Positions 34,385 through 42,154 of a DNA stretch of 64,000 nt are shown here, one piece after another (the stretch's first letter is position 1; the number at the start of each line of letters is the position of its first letter). The stretch is from Caballeronia megalochromosomata (GTDB lineage: Bacteria; Pseudomonadota; Gammaproteobacteria; Burkholderiales; Burkholderiaceae): positions 1 through 64,000 of the forward strand of contig LRBF01000271.1 in NCBI GenBank assembly GCA_001580565.1. The letters run 5' to 3'. The notes beneath the pieces were generated by a model. It was not told the origin of the DNA, ran no database searches, and saw nothing but the letters and a program-made list of their open reading frames with translations. A program made the translations under genes and the position numbers.

Positions 34385-35071
34385 TCACTCGGCCATCGCC
34401 GGCAGCACTTCGGCCGCGACCACCGCCCTCGGCACGGCGACATCGAGTGCGGGCAACGCCAATATCAACGCTTTACGCGCGCGCATCATCGAGTTGCGCA
34501 CGCGACGCTCCGGGCGACTGAACATGCCCCCGCCCACCAGCGCGACGAACGAGACGATGAGAGGCACCGCAAGCAGCATCGTCGCGAATTTGAAGAGACC
34601 GAGTTTCAACGGACTGCGCGACGCCCACGCGGACCACGCGATCGCGAATCCCATATAAGCGATGCCCGCAGGCGCGCCCGCCAGACCGGGCATGCCGAGG
34701 CGTTGCGCCAATGGCATCGGGAAAATCAAAACGAAGAGCGCGGTGCTCGACACCGCATGAACGAGCAGTGCGCGCCGCTGCTTCAGAAGGCCCGTTATCG
34801 ACCAGAACGCCAGCACGAGCACGAAAGGCGGACAGGCGGCCACCACGGCCGCGAGCGCGAGATACACCACGACGCCGCTCATCAGATTGCGCAAATAGCC
34901 TTCCGATGACGCGTAGTACACCATGTACCCCGCCGCAAACGCCGCCACGCACGCGACGAAAGCGGTAGCGCCGCCCTGTCCATCCGGCGAAACCGCGAGC
35001 CTCAACAACAGGAGGCTCGTGAAGCCGACGAGATACACCAGGAACCGCACAACCGAAAAACGCTGCTTCAT
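34385..35071 (-). CDS. Multi-pass membrane protein of unknown function
   Basis: A 228-residue protein with about six hydrophobic segments between residues 8 and 185 and a basic cytoplasmic-looking stretch (FSRPERRVRNSMMRARKAL) followed by a mildly hydrophobic tail. ATG is preceded by GGGGTGGAG. The helix pattern faintly recalls the membrane half of FUSC/DUF2955-type aromatic acid exporters, but I do not claim the family. It precedes the UbiE-like gene on the same strand by about 100 bases. Confidence 0.65.
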   Translation of the reverse strand: MKQRFSVVRFLVYLVGFTSLLLLRLAVSPDGQGGATAFVACVAAFAAGYMVYYASSEGYLRNLMSGVVVYLALAAVVAACPPFVLVLAFWSITGLLKQRRALLVHAVSSTALFVLIFPMPLAQRLGMPGLAGAPAGIAYMGFAIAWSAWASRSPLKLGLFKFATMLLAVPLIVSFVALVGGGMFSRPERRVRNSMMRARKALILALPALDVAVPRAVVAAEVLPAMAE

Positions 35072-35301
35072 ACTCCACCCCTTTCCCCTGATGGTGCGAG
35101 CGGTCGCCGGTACGGTCGCTCTGCCGCGCGCCAGTATCGGAACGCGCCGCAGCAGACCTTACGAGACCTGTCCTCGCCCATCTATCGCCCGCGTCCGAAT
35201 TCGAATGACGGATCGCAAACTCAAAAAGCGCCGCCGCGGATAGCCTTTCGGTCTTCCGCGGTCGACGTCTCTTTATCGACGGGGAAACGGGAAATCTTTA
35301 G

Positions 35302-35325
35302 CCCCTCGATCGGAGGCTAGAGGGG
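35302..35325 (-). terminator. Stem-loop behind the flavin reductase gene
   Basis: CCCCTC (35302-35307) pairs with GAGGGG (35320-35325), about 15 bases past the stop of the minus-strand flavin reductase gene. Only a short T-containing stretch follows, so a weak intrinsic terminator is a tentative reading. Confidence 0.4.
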
Positions 35326-35339
35326 ATGCACCAACCGTG

Positions 35340-35921
35340 TCAGCGCATGAGCGGCTTGGCCTGCTCCATCGACGATGCGCGCACGAACTTGCCCGCGCCC
35401 AGATGGTGAATCGTGTGCAGCGGCTGATTCGACTCGTCGATGATCCAGTGCCCGTCGACGAACACGCGCGAATCTGCCGCGGCCGCGACGACCTCCGCGA
35501 AGCAGGTGTCGTAGGCATCTTCCGTGTGCTTTTCGTCGATGAGCCTGCATTCGAGCCACGCCGCGCAGTTCGTCTCGATGAGCGGCAGGCCCAGCACCGG
35601 CCCCTGCACCGTCCCGATGCCGAAGGCTTCGAACTTGTCGATCTCGCGCCCGCTCGTGGAGCCGACCGCGTAGGTGAGATCGATCATCGCTGCGCCCGGC
35701 ACGATGAGGCCGAACGTGCCGCTCGCGGCGGCCAGCTCGCGCGTGTAGGTGCGCTTGTCGATCACGACGGCGATGCGCGGCGGCGTGAATTCCACCGGCA
35801 TCGACCAGGCGGCGGCCATCACGTTGCGGCGTCCTTCGTGCGCGCTCGTGACGAGAACGGTCGGGCCGTGATTGATGAGACGGCTGGCGTGCTCCAGCTT
35901 GACGGGACGAAAGTGGCTCAT
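35340..35921 (-). CDS. Flavin-reductase-like domain protein
   Basis: A 193-residue FMN-binding split-barrel protein of the flavin reductase-like (DIM6/NTAB) family. Typical elements are PTVLVTSAHEGRRNVMAAAWSMP at about 19-41 and ELAAASGTFGLIVP further on. Such proteins supply reduced flavin to monooxygenases or act as FMN-dependent oxidoreductases in the cytoplasm. ATG 35921 is the natural start; an extension to 35966 is possible. No oxygenase component lies next to it, so the partner is unknown. Confidence 0.82.
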   Translation of the reverse strand: MSHFRPVKLEHASRLINHGPTVLVTSAHEGRRNVMAAAWSMPVEFTPPRIAVVIDKRTYTRELAAASGTFGLIVPGAAMIDLTYAVGSTSGREIDKFEAFGIGTVQGPVLGLPLIETNCAAWLECRLIDEKHTEDAYDTCFAEVVAAAADSRVFVDGHWIIDESNQPLHTIHHLGAGKFVRASSMEQAKPLMR

Positions 35922-36158
35922 GGTTTTATGTATGCAAAAGACGATTCGGGCGATTGTATGCGGCATTCACAATGCGCGCGCCCGCATGATCGATCCCCGT
36001 ATCGGGAGACATCAAATCTGTGAGCGAGCCAAACCGCACTGTGCGCGTTGGGCCCGACGTGCGTCATATATTGATGTCGATGCAGAATCGACCCGGAAAA
36101 TCAGGAGCAAAAGGAATCGCGGCCGAAGCAATCGCCCTTGCCGCCAGACCATCCCGGC

Positions 36159-36968
36159 TTACCCGCGATCGGCGAACAAGCTTTGCAACTCGCTGTGGGC
36201 CATATAGTCGGCTGCCATCGGGCCGGATTCGCCATTTTCAACAAAAGCCCTGGCCAGGCGGGCGGCGTGGTTCCAGATCACCTGCGGAATGCCGGAGCCG
36301 GAGGACAACCGTACCACGCCCAGCTTTTGCAGCTCGGCGGAATCGGCCAGACCGGGCCATGCCATGAGAGCGGTCGGGATCGGCGAACCCTCGACCACGG
36401 TTTTGATGTCGTTGGCATCGGTCAGTGCTGGCAGGAAGAAACTGCTGGCGCCCGCTTTGCCATACAGTTCGGCGCGCTTGATCGACTCTTCGGCACGCTT
36501 CGGCTCATCGACCAGTTGTTGCAGGTAGACGTCGCAACGCGCATTGATCCAGAGGGCGATACCCGCCTTTTCCGCAGCAGCCCGCACCGCTTCGATTTTC
36601 GCTGCCAGCACAGGGGGTGCGTCCTGACCGTCTTCGATGTTGATGCCGACAACGCCGGCGTCCAGGATTGGTTTGATATTCTCCGCGACTTTTCGGGGGT
36701 CATCGGAATAGCCAGCTTCGAAATCGATCGACAGCGGTACGCGGATCACGCGGGTGATGGTGGCAGCCACTTCCGCCTGCAGCCTCGCCGGTGCAAGATT
36801 TCCATCGGGATAACCCAGAGCCCAGAGTACGCCCGCGCTGGTGGTGGCGATTGCCTTCGCACCTTGTGCTTCAAAGATGCGCGCGCTACCCGCGTCCCAG
36901 GCGTTCGGCAGGTTCAGGATCGGGGTCCCTTTATGAAGGTCGGCGAAGATCTTGTCGAGTTTGCTCAT
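36159..36968 (-). CDS. Isocitrate lyase / PEP mutase superfamily protein
   Basis: A 269-residue TIM-barrel protein of the isocitrate lyase/phosphoenolpyruvate mutase superfamily. Seen are LPNAWDAGSARIFEAQGAKAIATTS near the N-terminus, SIDFEAGYSDDP with the metal-binding acidic residues at about 81-92, and NIEDGQ (about 109-114). The usual isocitrate lyase KKCGH motif is absent; the equivalent is WINARCDVY, as in the less defined PEPM/oxaloacetate-hydrolase-like members. The reaction (C-C or P-C bond cleavage of an alpha-ketoacid-type substrate) is unknown. It ends a run of minus-strand genes that starts at alkB. Confidence 0.85.
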   Translation of the reverse strand: MSKLDKIFADLHKGTPILNLPNAWDAGSARIFEAQGAKAIATTSAGVLWALGYPDGNLAPARLQAEVAATITRVIRVPLSIDFEAGYSDDPRKVAENIKPILDAGVVGINIEDGQDAPPVLAAKIEAVRAAAEKAGIALWINARCDVYLQQLVDEPKRAEESIKRAELYGKAGASSFFLPALTDANDIKTVVEGSPIPTALMAWPGLADSAELQKLGVVRLSSGSGIPQVIWNHAARLARAFVENGESGPMAADYMAHSELQSLFADRG

Positions 36969-37217
36969 TGTGTTTTCCTCGTGAGGTGGCGTGAATCAAC
37001 AACGGGGTATGAACCCAGTTAAGGGTGGTTTTCGGGAGGAGACTGCGGGTCACGGCGAACGGAATTCTTCCACAGTGACTAGTATTCCTACCTTTTTTAC
37101 GTCGCTGCGGTGATGAGTAGTCTGTTCTTCATGGTCTTGCAGAAGGTCCCGCAAATGTAGCCTGGCGTCCATTTCCGGCTGGCTTTCGCTACTTACCTGG
37201 CTCACCGATAGCGCCCA

Positions 37218-37856
37218 TCATCTAACATAGATGGCTTCATATCTGGCCAACTGCGGGAATCCTTCATACTGGTCACTGTGGTCGCCGTCGTGGTTGTCGT
37301 ATCCGGGACGAGTCAGCAAGCCACGCGGCTTCACCCAGCTATAAATGGAACGGACCGGCACCTCATTCCAGGCAATGTTGAAGGCGCCGATTTTTGGAAA
37401 GAACTGCAGCTCGCTGTAGGGCAAGTGATCATGGATCCACCATGCAAGCGATTGCCACCGTTTCCCCTCGGCCAGTTTGTCAACGAACCAGGGCATGACA
37501 ATGGTGGCCATCGCGCCAAAATGACCGGCAGCGTCGCGCTGGTCCCAGATGTGGCGCGCGCGGTCGCGTTCTTTCGACGCACAACTCAAGCCGTGGAGAT
37601 TTCCGAATTCGTTCACCTCCGGTGCCCGGTATCCGGAGCGTAGAGAGATGCGGCCGAATGTTGCCTGCAAAGGCTCCAGCAACAGTTCGCAAAGGTGCCG
37701 ACCTGCGGTGACAGCGAGATCCGGATTGTCCGGAAGATTCGGAAACCCGTTGATGGCCGCGATTTCGCTGAACATGAATTCGCGCATAAAGAAATTGCGC
37801 GACAGACGGGTTCGGCCCAGGTTTTCCAGACCACGAACGGTACGGACCGGTCTCAT
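37218..37856 (-). CDS. M15-like peptidase-fold protein
   Basis: A 212-residue protein that recalls zinc D-Ala-D-Ala carboxypeptidases of family M15: LSRNFFMREFMFSEIAAI, then LLLEPLQATFGRISLRSGYRAPEVN, then HIWD and WWIHDHLPYSELQFFP, which could provide metal-binding His/Asp residues. Spacing differs from classical VanX/VanY enzymes and there is no signal peptide, so a peptidoglycan role is doubtful. It lies third in the run RidA, CMD-like, M15-like (gap 103 bases to the gene before). Function unknown. Confidence 0.6.
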   Translation of the reverse strand: MRPVRTVRGLENLGRTRLSRNFFMREFMFSEIAAINGFPNLPDNPDLAVTAGRHLCELLLEPLQATFGRISLRSGYRAPEVNEFGNLHGLSCASKERDRARHIWDQRDAAGHFGAMATIVMPWFVDKLAEGKRWQSLAWWIHDHLPYSELQFFPKIGAFNIAWNEVPVRSIYSWVKPRGLLTRPGYDNHDGDHSDQYEGFPQLARYEAIYVR

Positions 37857-37959
37857 AAGGTGTTCTCCTCTTCCATTGGAAAAAGCCCGCGGGTTCCAAT
37901 CCGCGGGTCAAATTCTTTGCGCCAATCAAGCAGTCTCCGATGACGCCGATCCGCCGGTG

Positions 37960-38481
37960 TTACAACCTCGCGGCCTTCGTCGTCATGGCGACCATGACGT
38001 AATAGCCAGTGAGTCCGATCAGATCAACCATGGCCTCGGGCGAGAGGACGGCAGCACTCCGGTCCCAGGTCACGCTGTCGATCTCTCCCCCTTTCAGCAA
38101 GCACCGGACAAACTCGTGCACCGCAAAATCCTCTTCTCGCGCATAAGGCGGTCGGCGCCCCATGCGGATGTATTCAACGACTTCTTCTGACAGGCCTTCC
38201 GCGATCGCCAGTGACGCGTGATGCGTGAAAACAAAGTCTGCCTCCCATTCGAAGGCGACCAGCAAGATCGTGTGTTCGATCATGCGTTTCGTCAGGCGGC
38301 TATCGAAACGCAGGTAGTTACCAACCTCCACCAGGCCATTGACCAGCTTTGGCGAGTACAACCAGGCCCGGAAAGGACCGCTGACGCCACCACGCGGGCC
38401 GCTCGACAATCGATCGTGAATGGTTCGCTGCTCAGACGTCAGTGCGTCGTACGAAAGCAATGGAAAACGCGGCTCGAACAT
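37960..38481 (-). CDS. Carboxymuconolactone decarboxylase-like protein
   Basis: A 173-residue all-helical protein of the carboxymuconolactone decarboxylase (CMD/AhpD-like) family: LSSGPRGGVSGPFRAWLYSPKL at about 26-47, then LTKRMIEHTILLVAFEWEADFVFTHHASLAIAEGLS. The CxxC of AhpD is absent (EADFVFTHH), so it is of the non-peroxidatic branch. It lies 82 bases after the RidA gene. Substrate unknown; similar proteins often act as lactone decarboxylases or unknown hydratases in accessory catabolic loci. Confidence 0.8.
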   Translation of the reverse strand: MFEPRFPLLSYDALTSEQRTIHDRLSSGPRGGVSGPFRAWLYSPKLVNGLVEVGNYLRFDSRLTKRMIEHTILLVAFEWEADFVFTHHASLAIAEGLSEEVVEYIRMGRRPPYAREEDFAVHEFVRCLLKGGEIDSVTWDRSAAVLSPEAMVDLIGLTGYYVMVAMTTKAARL

Positions 38482-38563
38482 GTGTGAGTCCCTCGTGAAT
38501 CAAGCTTCGCTGCGCGTCGAAATTCCGCCGCGCCGGTGAAGGGGTCGTCCGCTTGAGAAACGT

Positions 38564-38950
38564 TTACTTCCCGGCAGCGAACACTTCGACTTCGACCAGT
38601 ATTTCGGGCTTCACCATCTGGTTCACGACGGACAACATGAAAGTCGGTCGCACGTCGCCGAGGATCTCTGCGCGCACGCGACCATAGGTCTGGATGTCTT
38701 CCTTGTTGACCAGAGTCGAGACGACCTTGACGATGTTTTGCGGACCCATGCCGGCCTTTTCCAGGCCCTCCAGGATGTTGCCCCACGCAAGGCGAGTCTG
38801 GGCTTCGATGCCTTCAGGCAAATTGCCGCTCTTGTCCATGCCGGGCGTGCCGGAAGTGATGAACCAACGTTGATTCGGCTCGATGATCAGCGCATCGCTG
38901 TACTTGAAAATGTGACGGGAGACGCCGACGTCGACGGTGGTGTGCGCCAT
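38564..38950 (-). CDS. RidA/YjgF-family protein
   Basis: A 128-residue trimeric-type RidA-family protein. The C-terminal signature RPTFMLSVVNQMVKPEILVEVEVFAAGK matches the RidA pattern (P-A-R-x-x-V/S...LP..A-x-V-E-I-E), but with the catalytic-type Arg of the R-P-A-R-x motif not in canonical context, so it is outside the classical imine deaminase subgroup. It lies 145 bases after the alkA-like gene on the same strand, followed by the CMD-like gene. It probably deals with reactive imines or enamines. Confidence 0.82.
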   Translation of the reverse strand: MAHTTVDVGVSRHIFKYSDALIIEPNQRWFITSGTPGMDKSGNLPEGIEAQTRLAWGNILEGLEKAGMGPQNIVKVVSTLVNKEDIQTYGRVRAEILGDVRPTFMLSVVNQMVKPEILVEVEVFAAGK

Positions 38951-39095
38951 GATTGTTTCCTTCGGTAGAGGTAGGTGACAGACTCATTGTTGACCTCTCG
39001 GGACTGGAAGAAAATCGATGGAGTCGTTTTCGAGATGCCTGAGCACCGGCCGCGGACTTTCTGCACGACAGCGAAAACCCCGCGCCATCAGGCGG

Positions 39096-40508
39096 CTACT
39101 TCTCGTCGGACAGGGAGGCCCACAGGTGCATGCTGGCAAGACTACGGTGCGGGCTGAACCTGAACATCAGCCGACCCGCTTCCTCCGCGTCTGGACGCGC
39201 TTCGGACGGGTAAAGACGCTGCAGGGCGGTCGCCAACCCGCTGTCTCCGACCGGCGCTGCGTCGGCGAATCCAGTTCGCATCATGACGTAGCGTGCCGTC
39301 CAGATTCCAATGCCTTTCTGCGAGACCAAAGCATCCTGCGCTGCAACAGCCGAGCCGTCGAGCAACCCCTCGATGTCCAGGTGGCCGCCGGCAATCTGTT
39401 CGGCTGCCGAAATCATGTAGTTGGCTTTGGAGCCGGAATAGCGGATCTTTCGGAGCGGTTCGATTCCAAGGTCGGCCAGTTGTTCAGCCGTGGGATGCAC
39501 CCGCATATCGCAGATTTTCTCACCTGCCAGGTTGATCATGTCGCGTCGCAACGCGGCAGCGAACGTGAGATTGATCTGCTGTCCAGTGATGGCCCAGCAA
39601 AGGGCATCGAAGGCGCTCGGCAGGAGTGGGACGCGCAATCCTCTGCGCGTGTTGACGATCTCGGGATGGCTCTTTTCGAATGCCGAGATGTCGTTGGACA
39701 ATCCCAGCATCCGCACCGCCGACTGTTGCAGAAAGGCCATGCTCTCGCGGCCGAGGCTCTTTTCAGTTGCGACTTTTACCGTCGCGCGATCCGTACCGAT
39801 GGCAATCTCGATGATGGCGGGACCATCCGCGGTGTGCAACGCCTTCCAGATTCGTCGCCCATCAGCACGTTCGCTCGGGCTTTGCACGTCGCGCCCATGG
39901 TAGCCGACTGCGTCCTCCGGACGATAGGTCTTCGGAAGGTGCAGGGCAAAGCCCTTTTTGACGTTCATGTCGCTGTACTCGGACGGCAACATCGCGTACT
40001 CGGCGATAAACGCTTCCTCGAACACCTTCCTCGAAAGAAACCCGGCGTCTGCGCCCGCGACCTCCGGTGACCGCGCGGTATCGATCGCTTTGGCTGCGCG
40101 GCGCGCTTGAACGCGGCGCAGCCACTGCGCAGCAGTCATGTGCGCGTGGTCGCGAAAGAGATCTTCCAGTTGATCGACGGGAAGATTGGCGCGCCGTATC
40201 AGGTCGGGCACCGAGGAAAATTCGGTGGGACTGGTCGAGAAGTCGCGCAGGAGGTCTTGAAAAAGCGTCAGGCTCGCCTTCTCTCCATCATGGAAGCGGT
40301 CGGGGCGGCAAATCTTGCAAGGTCGCAGACCGGCGTTCTTTGCGGAGGTCTCGGTCGTGAAAAGCTGGACGTCTTCACCCTTCGGTGATCTGACCGTACA
40401 TGAAGGCAGGCTGTAAGTGCCCGCCTTCATGAAGCCAATCAGGAACTTCCCGTCCAGCTGCCCCTTACGAGCCAGCGCTTTGTTCCAGGCAGGCGCGGTG
40501 GACGGCAT
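39096..40508 (-). CDS. alkA: AlkA-type 3-methyladenine DNA glycosylase with degenerate Ada N-terminal domain
   Basis: A 470-residue fusion. Residues about 8-70 match the Ada zinc/methyl-acceptor domain, but the acceptor Cys (E. coli Ada Cys38) is Ser33 here (TYSLPSC); only Cys37, Cys64 and Cys67 remain of the four zinc ligands. About 75-185 resembles the Ada AraC-type helix-turn-helix. From about 195 comes AlkA: N-terminal AlkA domain, then the helix-hairpin-helix glycosylase with KGIGIWTARYVMM and the catalytic Asp in PVGDSGL. It should still excise alkylated bases. Its ATG shares one base with the stop of ogt upstream (TGATG), so they are coupled. Confidence 0.9.
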   Translation of the reverse strand: MPSTAPAWNKALARKGQLDGKFLIGFMKAGTYSLPSCTVRSPKGEDVQLFTTETSAKNAGLRPCKICRPDRFHDGEKASLTLFQDLLRDFSTSPTEFSSVPDLIRRANLPVDQLEDLFRDHAHMTAAQWLRRVQARRAAKAIDTARSPEVAGADAGFLSRKVFEEAFIAEYAMLPSEYSDMNVKKGFALHLPKTYRPEDAVGYHGRDVQSPSERADGRRIWKALHTADGPAIIEIAIGTDRATVKVATEKSLGRESMAFLQQSAVRMLGLSNDISAFEKSHPEIVNTRRGLRVPLLPSAFDALCWAITGQQINLTFAAALRRDMINLAGEKICDMRVHPTAEQLADLGIEPLRKIRYSGSKANYMISAAEQIAGGHLDIEGLLDGSAVAAQDALVSQKGIGIWTARYVMMRTGFADAAPVGDSGLATALQRLYPSEARPDAEEAGRLMFRFSPHRSLASMHLWASLSDEK

Positions 40509-41047
40509 CAGGCGGCAGCCGCGTGCCGGAACCCCTTGAGACCTTCCAGGGCCAGCAATTGCTCTTTCACGTTCAGGCCGCCGGCAAAACCGGTCAGGTC
40601 TCCAGAGGCGCCGACAACGCGGTGACAGGGAGCGATGATCGCGATTGGGTTCTTGTTACTGGCACCACCAACGGCTCGTACGCTCTTCGGGTTGCCGATC
40701 TGCGTGGCGATTTCTCCGTAGGTGCGGGTTTCGCCAAACGGGATACTGAGCAGAGCTTCCCAAACCTTGTTCTGGAAGTCCGTGCCGGCGAAATCCATCT
40801 TGATGTCGAATTTCCTGCGCTGGCCGGAAAAATATTCACTCAACTGGCGCTCGGTCTGGACGAGGATCGGATGATTGTCGTCTTCGCCGACAATGTTCAG
40901 GGGAACGCGCCTCGCATCGGTTTTTTCCTTCTCCCAGAGGATAGCGGCAAGGCCTTCATCACTGGCGACTAACCGCAGCCCACCGATCGCGGATGGGACG
41001 TCCTTGTAGTAGTAGCGCTTCGTGAACCTGTTCTTGACCGTGTTCAT
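40508..41047 (-). CDS. ogt: Methylated-DNA-protein cysteine methyltransferase, copy 1
   Basis: A 179-residue O6-alkylguanine-DNA alkyltransferase, a suicide repair protein. The acceptor is Cys141 in IIAPCHRV, preceded by FQNKVWEALLSIPFGETRTYGEIA (DNA-binding helix-turn-helix) and the arginine-finger region SVRAVGGASNKNP; GLTGFAGGL-like LTGFAGGLNVKEQLLALEG completes the fold. It lies 99 bases after alkB and overlaps alkA by one base, giving a direct-reversal plus base-excision operon. A second copy at 43972 is frameshifted. N-terminal extension of about 15 basic residues is slightly longer than usual. Confidence 0.93.
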   Translation of the reverse strand: MNTVKNRFTKRYYYKDVPSAIGGLRLVASDEGLAAILWEKEKTDARRVPLNIVGEDDNHPILVQTERQLSEYFSGQRRKFDIKMDFAGTDFQNKVWEALLSIPFGETRTYGEIATQIGNPKSVRAVGGASNKNPIAIIAPCHRVVGASGDLTGFAGGLNVKEQLLALEGLKGFRHAAAA

Positions 41048-41146
41048 GCTTGACTCCTATGTGATATGGAAAGGGCGTTTCCTTGACTGTAAGGCGCATT
41101 GCATTGAACACTCGGACTGCTCACTGTTTTGCACTTTACCGGTCGT

Positions 41147-41800
41147 TCAATCGAACGCTTGGCTCACGCCCAACGGCTTCCCAGACGCCTGAGCCGAGCT
41201 CTGAAAGTTGATACTAATGCGGCGTTCGCCGACATTGGATTCCTTGGGCACGCTGTGCACCCAATCCGTCTGGGCCCGGCCTCCCATGACGATCAAATCA
41301 CCCGATGCCGGCCTGAACACAATTGACTTGCCCCCTGCCCTCGGTTTGATCAGAAAACGGCGGGTCGCTCCAAGCGTCAGGACAGGAACAATCGTCTCAG
41401 AACGATGGTGTGAAATGGTGTCTCGATGCCAACTGGTGCTGTCCTGTCCGTCGCGATAAAAGTTCATCCACAGGCCGTCGTAGCGGACCCCGTAGTGCTC
41501 GGACAAGGCCTCACATGCGTGGAGAAGCACTTTTTCCGGCGCCTCTCGAACATCCCGGTATTCTCCGGTTAGGCGAGGTTCACGAAACACCTGTTCGAAC
41601 ATACGGCGATCGCGTTGCTCCCACGCTACCGACGTGACGAGTTGATCAAGAAGCGCCCGCGAGCCCGACATCCAGCCCGGTACGACTTCGATCCAGGAAT
41701 GAGCGTCTAACGCTTGGCGCCTGGCCGACCTGAAATCGAAATTCGCGGTCGTCAGCGATTCCGCGACTCCGAACAGGTCTTGCTGCATGGGTAAGCCCAT
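41147..41800 (-). CDS. alkB: AlkB-family Fe(II)/2-oxoglutarate DNA dealkylase
   Basis: A 217-residue dioxygenase that oxidatively removes alkyl groups from N1-methyladenine and N3-methylcytosine. Iron ligands are His125 and Asp127 in SWHRD and His182 in DWVHSVPK; the 2-oxoglutarate-binding arginines are in GERRISINF. The NFYRDGQDSTSWHRD form resembles AlkB homologues 2/3-type and many proteobacterial AlkB paralogues. ATG 41800 is used; the frame opens further upstream at 41860. It heads the minus-strand repair operon and is divergent from the AraC regulator; repeated motifs lie between them. Confidence 0.9.
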   Translation of the reverse strand: MGLPMQQDLFGVAESLTTANFDFRSARRQALDAHSWIEVVPGWMSGSRALLDQLVTSVAWEQRDRRMFEQVFREPRLTGEYRDVREAPEKVLLHACEALSEHYGVRYDGLWMNFYRDGQDSTSWHRDTISHHRSETIVPVLTLGATRRFLIKPRAGGKSIVFRPASGDLIVMGGRAQTDWVHSVPKESNVGERRISINFQSSAQASGKPLGVSQAFD

Positions 41801-41928
41801 GATCTGGCCTCGTTGAGTGATGCGTGAGCGAAGTCGCTGCACGTCTATTCGCGTTTGCACGTGCAGGTTGTTTGAATTTCACTACCTTAGACGTTATCAG
41901 GGCACTCGCCGGGAGAATGCCGTTTTAT

Positions 41929-41949
41929 GTGTCCAATCGTCCGAACCTG
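41929..41949 (-). promoter_or_regulatory. Operator-motif copy A (inverted) in the alkB/araC region
   Basis: GTGTCCAATCGTCCG followed by AACCTG is, apart from one missing G, the reverse complement of the motif at 42050-42070. It lies 129 bases upstream of the alkB start. Together with copies B and C it suggests a regulator site set, most simply for the adjacent AraC-type protein. Confidence 0.55.
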
Positions 41950-42053
41950 AAATCTTGCGGGCTGTCCCGCCGGGAGAGCTCATCGAGGCCTTCTGGCGTC
42001 TGGCGTTTTGGAACGGGGAGCGCGCACGTATTGGAGGGTAAGCTTGGCAGGTT

Positions 42054-42089
42054 CCGGACGATTGGACACCGGAGCCGGACAATCGGACG
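42054..42089 (+). promoter_or_regulatory. Operator-motif copies B and C, direct repeat upstream of araC
   Basis: CCGGACGATTGGACA (42054-42068) and CCGGACAATCGGACG (42075-42089) are 15-base direct repeats with a period of 21 bases, two helical turns, ending 65 bases before the AraC-type start. Direct repeats on one face of the helix are typical AraC-family sites. An inverted third copy lies at 41929-41949, nearer alkB. Confidence 0.6.
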
Positions 42090-42154
42090 CGCGCGTGACG
42101 ATTAAAATGCCTTGTCGATGAACGACCCACTCGCACCCATACGGAATAAAAGCA

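Noticed and set aside
38564..38950. Classical RidA imine deaminase
   Set aside because: The fold matches, but the canonical Arg-containing RxxVxVxxLP motif is not in the usual form (RPTFMLSVVNQMV), so I keep only the family-level call.
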